DNA from: G963691835 sp963691835
GTDB taxonomy: Bacteria; Pseudomonadota; Alphaproteobacteria; Thalassobaculales; Thalassobaculaceae
Direction: 5' to 3'
DNA length: 64,000 bases
Assembly: GCA_963691835.1 (NCBI GenBank)
Contig: OY829383.1
Coordinates: forward strand, 5,022,001 to 5,086,000
In this document: positions 1 to 8,730 of the stretch, piece by piece
Layout of the letters: every line of letters starts with the position of its first letter
Numbering within the stretch: the first letter of the stretch is position 1
Position numbers and translations under genes: made by a program
The notes under the pieces: generated by a model
What the model was told of the DNA's origin: nothing
Database searches by the model: none
What the model saw: only the letters and a program-made list of their open reading frames with translations

Positions 1-3000
1 AGCAGACCAAGGACGCGGTCTTCGGACATACGGCCATTGGGCTCTCAATCATGTTCCTTTTGTGGAACGGTGGCGCGGACCAAACACTCCTGGCGGTGTG
101 GACCGGGCTCATGCTGACGGTCGCCGTGGTCCGCGTTCTTATGTATCGGAACTTCCCGGACGAGGGCACCGAGAATGCGGATGCGACGCCATGGGCTTGG
201 CGGTTCCGCGCCATCTCGCTGGCCTCCGGTGGCACGTTCGGCCTCCTGCCGGTGCTGTTCCTCGAGACCGAGAACTTCGTCACAACAGCCCGGATCCTGT
301 TGATCTTTGCCGGCCTTGTCGGGGGGGCACTGGGCACCCTCTCAGCCTACGCCGCCTCGTTCCGCCTCTACGTCTACGCGCTTCTGATCCCCCTCGTCGT
401 CGTCATCGTCGCCTCGGGCGACTGGGACTTCATCGTTGTCGCGTTTCTATTCGTGCTCATGGCCGTGTACTTCGCCCGGTTCTCCCAACGGATCGAATCC
501 GCGCTGGTCAACCAGATCCACGAACGTCTCAAAAACCAGGACCTGATTGAGCGGATTACCCGTCAGGGTGACGCGCTCAGCTCAATGATGGAGTCCTTGC
601 CCAACGCCATTGCGATCATCGACGCAGACGGACGGTTTCTGCACTCGAACCACCGGGTGAAGAGGATGTTCGATCTGCCCGAAGAGCTCGACATGGAGAA
701 CCTGACGAGCAGCGGCTTCAATGTTTATCGGGCAGAACGGGGCGATTTCGATCACCTAGACCCGAAAGAGTTCCGGCGGCAGTCCGACTACTGGGCGCGC
801 TTGAAGGTCGGTGGCGAGGCGTTCGGCTATGAGCGGACTCTCAAGGATGGACGTGTTCTGAGGGTCGATAACCATCCGATGGTCGACGGGGGATGGGTGC
901 GCTCCTGGACCGATATAACCAAGCGCAAGACGGTCGAGGCCGAGACCAACCGATGGAGCGGCCTGCTCCAGTTGACGCTCGACAACATCGATCAAGGCAT
1001 CTCGCTTATCGACAGCAATGGCGACCAGGTCATGGCGAACAGCCGCTTTTGCGAGATGCTGGGTCTGCCGGCGGATTTCATGCGCCGCAAAGTGCCTCAT
1101 GAAGAGATCATCAGTCTTCTTCGGGATTCAGGTGAGATCGCCGACATCTCGCCGGAGCTGGATCGCCGGCTCCGGGCGTGGATCAGCGGTGAGAACCCAG
1201 ATCCTCGTATCGACTACGAGCGTCGGCAGCCAAATGGACGCTGGCTTCACGTTGCCACCATGCGGGTTCCTGCCGGCGGTTTCGTCCGGACCTTCACAGA
1301 CATCACCGAAAGAAAAGAGGCAGAGCAGCGCGCCCAAGATCGTCATGAGATGCTGGAAGTCACACTCGCCAACATTGATCAGGGTGTGATCATGCGCGAC
1401 GCAGAAGACAACATTCTGCTCTACAACAACCGTCTGTCCGAACTGCTCGATGTCCCGACCAGCTACTATGAAAACAACGCAAGTTCCGAAGATCTGGCGC
1501 GCTATCACGAGAGCCAGAAAATCCCGGGAGACAGCAATGCCGGCCAAAAGGCCAAGGAGTGGCTGGACAGGAGGAACCGCGGTGAACCCGTCGACCGGAT
1601 GGAGTATCAGCGCCAAAGCCTCAATGGCGGCTGGCTGCATGTGATTTTCCAGGCGCTGCCCGACGGACGCGAGATGCGGACGTTCACGGACATCACCAAC
1701 ATCAAGTCCGTCGAGAACGAGCTGACGGAGAAGACTCGGTTCCTGGAAACGGTGCTTGATTCAATGGAACAGGGCATCCTCGTCACCGACCAGGAGCAGC
1801 GGATCACCCTGTCAAACCAGCGGGCATCGGACCTCATCCAGGTGAGCCAAGCCTTTCTGGAGACGAGGCCCTCTTTCGACGAGATGCGCTTCGCGCAGCA
1901 GCAGAACAACGAAGATCTCAACGAAGACGATCCCGATGTCCGCCGTTACATCTCGTCCTGGATGGCCTGGGTTGCGGACCCGGACTTTCAGCGGAACTTC
2001 TATTGGGAACGGCGGTTGCCGAGTGATCAGTGGCTGGCGATCTCGGGACGCAAGCTACCGGACGGGGGAACGGTGCGGACCCTGTCCGACATCACCATCC
2101 GCAAGCTCAACGAGGACCGGCTGATCCAGGCGCGCAAGGAAGCGGAGCGGGCCCGGGACAACGCCCAGGCAACGGAGGAGCGGACCCGGGCAATCCTGCA
2201 ATCCATTCCGGTCGGCATTTTGGTCTACAGTCCTGATCAGCGGATCGACTTCTGGAACAAGGCCTATTGCGACTACACCGATTTCTCGTCGGACGTTCTT
2301 GAGGCCCGTCCCCACTTCATCGACTACTCAAAATACATCTTCGACGAACACAATCGCGGCAAGGACATGAACCTGGACAAGTTCATGGACTATCGGCGGC
2401 GAACCTATGGCTCGGACGAGAAATACGTGGCCGAGTTTTTCTTTGACCGGCCCGGGATCGATATCCAGTACATCGTCTCCGCTCTCCCCGATGGCGGCCG
2501 CATCAACGTCATCGTCGATATCTCACCGCAGAAGGAAGCGGAGCGATCCGCGATTGAGGCGCGCGATGTGGCAGAACGGGCGGCTTTGGCGAAGTCCTCT
2601 TTCCTCGCGGCGATGAGCCATGAGATCAGAACGCCCATGAACGGTGTGTTCGGAATGCTGGAGGTTCTTGAGCGGACGCGGTTGGATGAGGATCAGAAGT
2701 CAATCACCGGGACGATCCGGGAGTCGGCCAGCGTCCTTCTCCGGATCATCGACGATATCCTGGACTTCTCGAAGATCGAGGCGGAGCGGTTGGAACTCGA
2801 GGCGGTCCCGCTCGTTGTTCAGGATCTGACAGAGTCCGTTTTCACGACCGTTTCCACAGCGGCGGAATCAAAGGATCTCGATCTGTCGCTTGATGTGGAT
2901 GACACGGCACCCAGTGTCATATTGGGCGACCCGGTTCGGCTGCGGCAGATCCTGCTGAACCTTGTCGGCAATGCGATCAAGTTCACCGATGCCGGGGCTG

Positions 3001-4511
3001 TGACCGTGGGTGTGACGGGGTACCCCCATGACACCGATCCGTCGATCACCTGGATCAGGTTCGAGATCTCGGACTCAGGCATTGGGATCGCCTCCGAGCG
3101 TTTGGACCAACTGTTTCAGCCCTTCCAGCAGGCGGAAGCGTCGACCACCAGACGGTTTGGGGGAACGGGTCTCGGCCTGTCGATCTGCGAGCGTCTTGTG
3201 ACGATCATGGGTGGCAGGATCGGTGTGGACAGCAGCGTCGGCGACGGCACGACCTTCTGGTTCGAGATCCCCGCGGAGCTTTCGGCGGTCCGGCCAGTTT
3301 CGCCAATAGATGACGTGGATCTGTCGGACGTCGCGATCCTTGTGGTGACCCGGCCGGGCCCGCTTGGCGAGCAAATTGCCAAGACCCTCTCACGACGGGC
3401 CGCGACGGTAGAACACTCAACGGACGGCAAGGTCGATCCCGCCCCATTCGATGTCGTGATCGCCGACGGACGACTGGGTCACGTTGCCATCACCATGCTG
3501 ATGGGGAGCGGGTCCGTCTTGGATGAGCAGGACGTGACCGGAGCCTTCTGGATCAAGGGTGTGGAGATGAACATACCCCGGGTCGTCGCTCTCAACCGGC
3601 CCTTGGGCAGAGACCAGTTGATTGGCGCCGCCGCCGCAGTCCTCGGGCGCGCCAGCATGGTCCAACCGGCCCGCGCGAACGCTGAGCAACTCCCGGAGCC
3701 ATCGATCGCCGCGCCGACGGTTGAGGAGGCCATCGCTGAGGGCCGCTTGATCCTCGTCGCAGAAGACAACGAGACCAACCGTCTCGTCGTCCGGCGTCAG
3801 TTGGCGCTGTTGGGCTATGCGGTCGAGACCGCGAATGACGGTGTCGAAGCGCTCACGATGTGGAGAAGCGGCAGGTTCTCGTTGGTGCTGTCAGACTGCC
3901 ATATGCCCAACATGGACGGCTATCAGCTAACGGCCGCCATCCGGGAGGCGGAAGCGGGGACCGATAAACGCACCCCCATCGTCGCATTGACAGCGAACGC
4001 AATGGCCGGAGAGGCGGAGCGGTGCCTGGCCGCCGGCATGGACGGCTATCTCGCGAAGCCGGTCACGCTCGGCATCATGAGCGATACCCTCAGCCAGTGG
4101 CTCGGAGGGACGACACGCGAACCCGCAAGGCTCGAGACTGAGCAGGAAACCGCGCCGGAGGAGGCGACAGACATGCCAATCGACCTCAGAGTCATAGAGG
4201 AAATATTGGGCAGCGCAGACCCGGACATGGTTGCGAGCATGCTGGATGTCTTCCAGCGATCCTATCAGTCGCTGTCCGAGAAGATGGAGGACGCTGTCAC
4301 ATCCCACGATGCGAAAGCGCTGCGCGAGGTCGCCCACTCTGCAAAAGGGGCGGCGGCGAGCGCGGGCGCTACCAAGCTCAGGGATGCCCTAATGGAACTG
4401 GAACAGGCGGCCATTGCGGAAGACTGGGCGAAAATCGGAGAGGATTGGTCGTCCGTGTCGCAGGAAGGCGACATCGTGATGCAGCATGTTGCAAGCTTAG
4501 GTGTTTCGTAA
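1..4511 (+). CDS. Membrane-bound hybrid histidine kinase, multi-PAS, REC and Hpt domains (5' partial)
   Basis: The reading frame is open back to base 3 without a stop, and the residues before the first visible ATG (base 51) look like part of a membrane helix. The gene therefore starts upstream of the window. Numbering from base 51: several membrane helices lie in about residues 12-143. Five PAS-type sensor domains begin near 176, 305, 433, 564 and 710; four of them share the opening pattern L-(D/E)-x-(I/M)-x-Q/N-(G/A)-I. HisKA follows with phospho-acceptor His857 in SHEIRTPMNG, then an HATPase domain with DxGxGI and GGTGLGL boxes. After it comes a degenerate receiver (about 1095-1205, VVIADGRLG), a true receiver with Asp1282, and a C-terminal Hpt domain with His1429. 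It is a complete His-Asp-His phosphorelay in one chain. The downstream receiver proteins are likely partners (inference). Ligand unknown. Confidence 0.95.
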   Translation, partial: QTKDAVFGHTAIGLSIMFLLWNGGADQTLLAVWTGLMLTVAVVRVLMYRNFPDEGTENADATPWAWRFRAISLASGGTFGLLPVLFLETENFVTTARILLIFAGLVGGALGTLSAYAASFRLYVYALLIPLVVVIVASGDWDFIVVAFLFVLMAVYFARFSQRIESALVNQIHERLKNQDLIERITRQGDALSSMMESLPNAIAIIDADGRFLHSNHRVKRMFDLPEELDMENLTSSGFNVYRAERGDFDHLDPKEFRRQSDYWARLKVGGEAFGYERTLKDGRVLRVDNHPMVDGGWVRSWTDITKRKTVEAETNRWSGLLQLTLDNIDQGISLIDSNGDQVMANSRFCEMLGLPADFMRRKVPHEEIISLLRDSGEIADISPELDRRLRAWISGENPDPRIDYERRQPNGRWLHVATMRVPAGGFVRTFTDITERKEAEQRAQDRHEMLEVTLANIDQGVIMRDAEDNILLYNNRLSELLDVPTSYYENNASSEDLARYHESQKIPGDSNAGQKAKEWLDRRNRGEPVDRMEYQRQSLNGGWLHVIFQALPDGREMRTFTDITNIKSVENELTEKTRFLETVLDSMEQGILVTDQEQRITLSNQRASDLIQVSQAFLETRPSFDEMRFAQQQNNEDLNEDDPDVRRYISSWMAWVADPDFQRNFYWERRLPSDQWLAISGRKLPDGGTVRTLSDITIRKLNEDRLIQARKEAERARDNAQATEERTRAILQSIPVGILVYSPDQRIDFWNKAYCDYTDFSSDVLEARPHFIDYSKYIFDEHNRGKDMNLDKFMDYRRRTYGSDEKYVAEFFFDRPGIDIQYIVSALPDGGRINVIVDISPQKEAERSAIEARDVAERAALAKSSFLAAMSHEIRTPMNGVFGMLEVLERTRLDEDQKSITGTIRESASVLLRIIDDILDFSKIEAERLELEAVPLVVQDLTESVFTTVSTAAESKDLDLSLDVDDTAPSVILGDPVRLRQILLNLVGNAIKFTDAGAVTVGVTGYPHDTDPSITWIRFEISDSGIGIASERLDQLFQPFQQAEASTTRRFGGTGLGLSICERLVTIMGGRIGVDSSVGDGTTFWFEIPAELSAVRPVSPIDDVDLSDVAILVVTRPGPLGEQIAKTLSRRAATVEHSTDGKVDPAPFDVVIADGRLGHVAITMLMGSGSVLDEQDVTGAFWIKGVEMNIPRVVALNRPLGRDQLIGAAAAVLGRASMVQPARANAEQLPEPSIAAPTVEEAIAEGRLILVAEDNETNRLVVRRQLALLGYAVETANDGVEALTMWRSGRFSLVLSDCHMPNMDGYQLTAAIREAEAGTDKRTPIVALTANAMAGEAERCLAAGMDGYLAKPVTLGIMSDTLSQWLGGTTREPARLETEQETAPEEATDMPIDLRVIEEILGSADPDMVASMLDVFQRSYQSLSEKMEDAVTSHDAKALREVAHSAKGAAASAGATKLRDALMELEQAAIAEDWAKIGEDWSSVSQEGDIVMQHVASLGVS

Positions 4512-4571
4512 ATGCTTGCCGCTCAATACTATCGAGCGCGATGACTGCAACGCCCGCTACGGGGAACAGAC

Positions 4572-5777
4572 GTGTCGACCAGCCAGATACACGCGGATAA
4601 GGCAATCATGGTGGTCGACGATGAGCCGACACAGCGGATGGCGGCAAGCCTCATCTGTCGCTCTCTTGGTATCCAAACCATTTTCGACCATGAGAACGCC
4701 CGTGACGCGCTGACGGATCTTGAGGGTGAGGCCAAAGCAGTGGACCTCGTGATCTGCGATCTGGATCTGCCGGAAATGGATGGCATGGAATTCATTCGGC
4801 GGATCGGACAGATGTCGGCAAAGCCCGCCATCCTGATCGTGAGCGGACACCCCGCATCGGTTCTCGACAGCGTGGAGACGATGGCGCGTGCTTATGGTCT
4901 CACGGTCATGGGCAGCGTCGGAAAGCCGCTCACAAAAGCTGTGTTGGAGCCGGTGCTCGACCAGTTGGACGCGCTTGAGATAACCATCCCAAACCACCCA
5001 GGCATGTCAGCGGCGGAATTGGATGGCTATATCGACGGTGGCCGATTTGAGCCGTTCTTCCAGCCGCAAGTCCAGCTCTCCGATGGGCGGGTCCAGGGTG
5101 CGGAAGTGCTGGCGCGGCTGATCGCGCCGGGTGGTGCGGTGTACGGGCCAGACGTGTTTCTGAGCCGCATCGAAGAACGTGACATGGCCGCCGACTTCAC
5201 CCTCGGCATTATCGAGCAGGCGCTTGAGATGGCGCATCAGTGGCCCGAGCATATGCAATCCGTGACCCTGTCCTTCAACCTGTCGCCGGCCATGATCGAT
5301 GATCTGTCCATCATGGGCGCCATTCTGGAACGCATTGATCTGGCCGACACAGCGCCGGAGCGGCTGATCTTTGAGGTTCTGGAAACCGCGATGGCCCAGA
5401 ATCCGAAGGTTTTCATGGAGAACGCGGCCCGTCTCCGACTGCGCGGTTTCGGCCTCGCTTTGGACGACTACGGGCAGGGCCACTCGACCCTGGACCAGTT
5501 ACGCAGGCTGCCGTTCTCTGAGTTGAAGATCGACCGGGCGTTCGTGACGGGCCTCAGCACCGACGCCAGCAAACGCGCCATCGTGTCGAACACCATCGCG
5601 ATGAGCCGTGACCTGAACCTGAAAGTTGTCGCCGAAGGTGTCGAGACGGAGGCGGAGGCAGCCATGCTGAACGAGTTCGGTTGCGATCTTGCCCAAGGCT
5701 TTCTCTACGCGGATGCGCTTAACGCCGATGAGTTCGCCGAGTTTGTCGGACGTTGCCCAGAGTTTGAGACGGCTTGA
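4572..5777 (+). CDS. Response regulator with EAL phosphodiesterase domain
   Basis: This is a receiver domain (about residues 10-130; acidic pair D16/D17, phospho-acceptor D63 in ICDLDLPEMDG, KP motif) followed by an EAL domain (about 145-395). EAL proteins hydrolyse cyclic di-GMP to pGpG. The signature is EVL rather than EAL (in GAEVLARL), but the other metal and substrate positions are visible: FNLSP, FEVLETA, LDDYGQGHS, LKID, AEGVET and QGFLY. The enzyme is therefore probably active. The start is GTG, 60 bases after the hybrid kinase stop, so co-transcription with the kinase and phosphorylation by it are likely (inference). It is paralogous to the receiver-EAL gene at 52871-54067. Confidence 0.92.
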   Translation: MSTSQIHADKAIMVVDDEPTQRMAASLICRSLGIQTIFDHENARDALTDLEGEAKAVDLVICDLDLPEMDGMEFIRRIGQMSAKPAILIVSGHPASVLDSVETMARAYGLTVMGSVGKPLTKAVLEPVLDQLDALEITIPNHPGMSAAELDGYIDGGRFEPFFQPQVQLSDGRVQGAEVLARLIAPGGAVYGPDVFLSRIEERDMAADFTLGIIEQALEMAHQWPEHMQSVTLSFNLSPAMIDDLSIMGAILERIDLADTAPERLIFEVLETAMAQNPKVFMENAARLRLRGFGLALDDYGQGHSTLDQLRRLPFSELKIDRAFVTGLSTDASKRAIVSNTIAMSRDLNLKVVAEGVETEAEAAMLNEFGCDLAQGFLYADALNADEFAEFVGRCPEFETA

Positions 5778-5800
5778 TCATTGAAAGGCGACAGTTGCGC

Positions 5801-6709
5801 CTAAAGCTCGATGACAATCTGCTCCAGCACTTTGTCGAGTGCTGATAGGTCGATAAGCCGGTCGACGATCCTCTGGTCCAGCTTGTATCCGGCATCCAGC
5901 ACAAGCTGTCCGTCTGACATCCTGATCGGCTCAGCGAGAACCGCGCCCTCCCGAACATCGGTCAGGTTCACCTTCATACGGCGGCCACCGTCCTCGGAAA
6001 CGAAGTCACGCGCGCCGTCCCCATCGACCCTCGCCCGGCCGTCGGACGACCACCCGTCTTCATAAGAGACTTTCGGGTCGTCGGCGTCGTAGGAGGACGA
6101 TTGGCCAATATCGCCAGGTTCGTCATGGTCGACCGCGGTTGTGCCCCCTCGCGCCGCGAATGAGTCGTCGAACTCGCTCCCCATTCCGACTTCGCTCGCC
6201 AAATTGATTCCTGCCTCAACCCAAGGTGCGAGCGCCGCAGGCCGGTCGTCGGCAAGAGCGTGATAATCTACTGGTGTCTTCAAGGGCCGGTCCGTCGCCA
6301 TCACTTGCGAGATGCGCTCCCGGATTGCGCGGGCCGAGATCGGCTTGATTAGGAAACAGTCGACGTCGAATGAAAATGCCGACGCGACCACATCTTTATC
6401 CGAGTAGCCGGTCAGCAACGCGAAAGTGGTGTGCCGGGAGATACCGGGCACACCCATACGGACGGCCTTCAACAGATCCAGTCCGTTGATCTGCGGCATG
6501 CGCACGTCCGAGATGATCAGGTCGATGGCATTCGTCGTCGTGGCCAGAAAATCCAATGCTCTCCGGCCATTGGATTCCGCATGCACCGCCGCACACTCCA
6601 GGTTTCGAAGCGATTGGGAAATCAGTCCGCGCACGTAATCTTCGTCATCCACGACGAGGACATGCAGGTCCCGAAAATCGAACCCGGAATAACGAGTCTT
6701 CCGAAGCAT
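5801..6709 (-). CDS. Response regulator with C-terminal HD-GYP-accessory-like domain
   Basis: The N-terminal receiver domain (about residues 15-140) shows VVDDE, phospho-acceptor D68 in ISDVRMPQINGLDLL, and a KPIS lysine. A low-complexity acidic linker follows (about 165-245). The last 55 or so residues (VREGAVLAEPIRMSDGQL...) resemble the small beta-rich segment that often precedes HD-GYP or HDOD domains, but no HD domain follows. It has no DNA-binding domain and no recognisable output enzyme, so it probably acts by protein contact. It converges on the receiver-EAL gene 23 bases away. I chose the ATG at 6709; an in-frame GTG at 6733 has no ribosome-binding site. Specific role unknown. Confidence 0.85.
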   Translation of the reverse strand: MLRKTRYSGFDFRDLHVLVVDDEDYVRGLISQSLRNLECAAVHAESNGRRALDFLATTTNAIDLIISDVRMPQINGLDLLKAVRMGVPGISRHTTFALLTGYSDKDVVASAFSFDVDCFLIKPISARAIRERISQVMATDRPLKTPVDYHALADDRPAALAPWVEAGINLASEVGMGSEFDDSFAARGGTTAVDHDEPGDIGQSSSYDADDPKVSYEDGWSSDGRARVDGDGARDFVSEDGGRRMKVNLTDVREGAVLAEPIRMSDGQLVLDAGYKLDQRIVDRLIDLSALDKVLEQIVIEL

Positions 6710-6970
6710 ACCCGTCCAATGCTCCGACCCCACCGAAGACTTATCCGGTGGCGTACGGCCCCCTCAAACCAAACCGACTCAACAACAGTTTCGACAATAC
6801 TGATTCACGCCGCTGCTTGCCAACTACAGGTTCTAGGAAGACCGATCTTTCGCAACGGTCCGGCCATGGTGTCGATCGAGAAGAGCGCCAGACGACAATC
6901 CACCCCTCTCAGGTCCCAAAACGCGGCATAGCGCCTCCATACCGGCGGTGTCAATGATCGGAGTGCAGCA

Positions 6971-7420
6971 ATGCCGACAGATGGAGACCAGACAAACGCC
7001 ATGACGGAGGTCGCCCTCGCCCTTGCGATGGGGTTTTTCTCAATCATGGTGCTGGCCATGGTGTCCATGGGCGCGCACAGCCAGTCCGGGACACGGACCG
7101 ATACAGTCTTGAAAGACGGCGTGTCCATTGCAGTCAACAAGGACGCCTCGCCGAGAACACAGAAGGCGGAGGGGAAATCTCCGTCTCCGGTGGCCTCCGA
7201 CAGCCTCTTGATCCTTCACAACGGCCGGATTCTCGACGTCACGCTTTCCGATGTCGACGTGGAGAGCTGGTCACCGGGAGAGGGGCCGGTCGTTCTGGCT
7301 GTTCCCCCTGCCGTGAGCATGGCCCAAGTGATTGCCGTTCGCGAGCGGCTCACACGCCTCAATCCAACGGTGACCGTTCTGGATCAAAAATGGTCCGAGC
7401 GGCTCGCCACCCTGAACTGA
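6971..7420 (+). CDS. Small membrane-anchored periplasmic protein, ExbD/TolR-like look
   Basis: A 149-residue protein with one N-terminal hydrophobic helix (about residues 11-35) and a soluble tail that would face the periplasm. The tail (about 78-145: an ...HNGRILDV... strand, then VVLAVPPAVSMAQVIAVRERL and a final V-x-VLD strand) is reminiscent of the ExbD/TolR periplasmic domain. I see no conserved Asp in the helix, so the resemblance is weak. The start has GGAG at a good distance; an internal ATG at 7001 is an alternative. It sits 24 bases before the lytic transglycosylase and is probably co-transcribed. Function unknown. Confidence 0.75.
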   Translation: MPTDGDQTNAMTEVALALAMGFFSIMVLAMVSMGAHSQSGTRTDTVLKDGVSIAVNKDASPRTQKAEGKSPSPVASDSLLILHNGRILDVTLSDVDVESWSPGEGPVVLAVPPAVSMAQVIAVRERLTRLNPTVTVLDQKWSERLATLN

Positions 7421-7444
7421 CGACACTGAGCCAGGAGAACGAAG

Positions 7445-8569
7445 ATGCTACGCGTCAAGTCAACCAGCCGGGGCAAGCTGAAGCGCGCCGCCGGTCTCGC
7501 CACCACCGCCTTGTGCGCCTTGGTTCTGGGAGCGCTTGCGATCTCCAGCGCCGATGCGGCGACACGGGCCGAGGTGAAGCGCATGATTGTTGAAGAGGCG
7601 GAACGGACCGTCGTTCCTCCCGCACTGGCGCTGGCTGTTGCAAAGGTCGAGTCTGACTTCCAGTACAAGGTCGAAAGCCACAAAGGCGCGCGCGGCGTGA
7701 TGCAGATCATGCCAGCCACCGCAAAAGGCGAGTTCGGCGTGCACGCAGATGAGCTGTGGGACGCGCGTCTGAATGTGCAACTGGGGATCGACTTCCTCGC
7801 ACAGCTCTATGAGATGTACGGCGGCAAATGGGAACTCGCCCTGTCACACTACAACGGGGGAACCCTCAAGGGCGGTCCCGGCGCGAACGCGCGTCCTCAT
7901 GGGTACACGCGCAAGTACGTCGCGGACGTCACACGATGGTGGCAGCGCTATGCGGAACAGCAGGGCGTCTGGGGCACCATGATCGCCGATACCGGCACCA
8001 AGACAGATATGAGCCCGGCGCCAGTCCTGGTGGCTTCCGCCACCCCGATGCCGCGACCCGCTCCATCGCCGTCACAAACTGTCGTGGCTCACGACCGGCC
8101 AAGCGGCGAAGCGGACCCGAAGCTCCACGACGGTATCCGGATCGAATACCACAAGACGATCATCGACGATCCAGACCCCAACGAAACCGGCCGGACCAAG
8201 CGGAAAGCGGACATTGTGGTCGCACCCGGTTTGCAAGCGCGGAACGGTGTCATCGCCCTCGCGCCGAACGCAGAACTCACGGATGCGGACTTCGGCGGCC
8301 GGCTGGAAGTCGAGCGCGCCAAGGAAGAGGCCCGGATCGCCCGCAAGCGTCTTGCACAACGGCAGGCAGAGTTGGAGCGTGTCCCCACCATGGTCGTCCC
8401 CGAGTATGGCCCGCCGGTTGTTCGGTACGTTCCCCGCGCAACGGTTCGCTGGGCATCCGACGATCCCTGGACACCGCATGCCCGAAGCGGGTTCGCTCAA
8501 CGCTTGGCCCACGCCCGTCGAACCCTGGATGACTTCGCCGACCTGCGGCGGCCAGCAAACCGCCTGTGA
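7445..8569 (+). CDS. Secreted lytic murein transglycosylase (SLT domain)
   Basis: The signal peptide covers about residues 1-38 (positive N-end, hydrophobic core, SADA before the likely cut). The SLT (goose-lysozyme-like) catalytic domain at about 55-165 has catalytic Glu69 in VAKVESDFQ, the GVMQIMPATA motif and ALSHYNGG. This family cleaves the MurNAc-GlcNAc bond of peptidoglycan, leaving 1,6-anhydro-MurNAc. The remaining 200 or so residues are rich in Pro, Arg and Lys with a predicted helical stretch around 285-310, and match no domain I know. AGGAGA precedes the ATG. The gene ends 36 bases before a strong intrinsic terminator. Not next to a recognisable secretion or conjugation operon, so general wall remodelling is the safest guess. 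Confidence 0.92.
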   Translation: MLRVKSTSRGKLKRAAGLATTALCALVLGALAISSADAATRAEVKRMIVEEAERTVVPPALALAVAKVESDFQYKVESHKGARGVMQIMPATAKGEFGVHADELWDARLNVQLGIDFLAQLYEMYGGKWELALSHYNGGTLKGGPGANARPHGYTRKYVADVTRWWQRYAEQQGVWGTMIADTGTKTDMSPAPVLVASATPMPRPAPSPSQTVVAHDRPSGEADPKLHDGIRIEYHKTIIDDPDPNETGRTKRKADIVVAPGLQARNGVIALAPNAELTDADFGGRLEVERAKEEARIARKRLAQRQAELERVPTMVVPEYGPPVVRYVPRATVRWASDDPWTPHARSGFAQRLAHARRTLDDFADLRRPANRL

Positions 8570-8605
8570 TCAATCACTAGAAGCAATCCGAATGGTACAG
8601 ACCAT

Positions 8606-8639
8606 GGGGCCGGCGCCACAGCCGGCCCCTTCTTTTTTT
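8606..8639 (+). terminator. Rho-independent terminator
   Basis: A perfect 9-bp G/C stem GGGGCCGGC / GCCGGCCCC with loop GCCACA is followed by TTC and a run of seven T. It ends the transcript of the lytic transglycosylase pair. Confidence 0.93.
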
Positions 8640-8662
8640 CGCCGTCGGTCCATCCTAAATTT

Positions 8663-8691
8663 TCACTCAATCGAAATGATCGCGCTATGAT
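8663..8691 (+). promoter_or_regulatory. Candidate sigma-70-type promoter
   Basis: TATGAT at 8686-8691 fits a -10 box. The -35 region (about 8661-8668, TTTCACTC) is poor. It lies between the terminator at 8606 and the unknown gene starting at 8731, where a new promoter is needed. Confidence 0.3.
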
Positions 8692-8730
8692 CGACGAACA
8701 TACGAAGGATACGACACGCGGGAGCATCGC

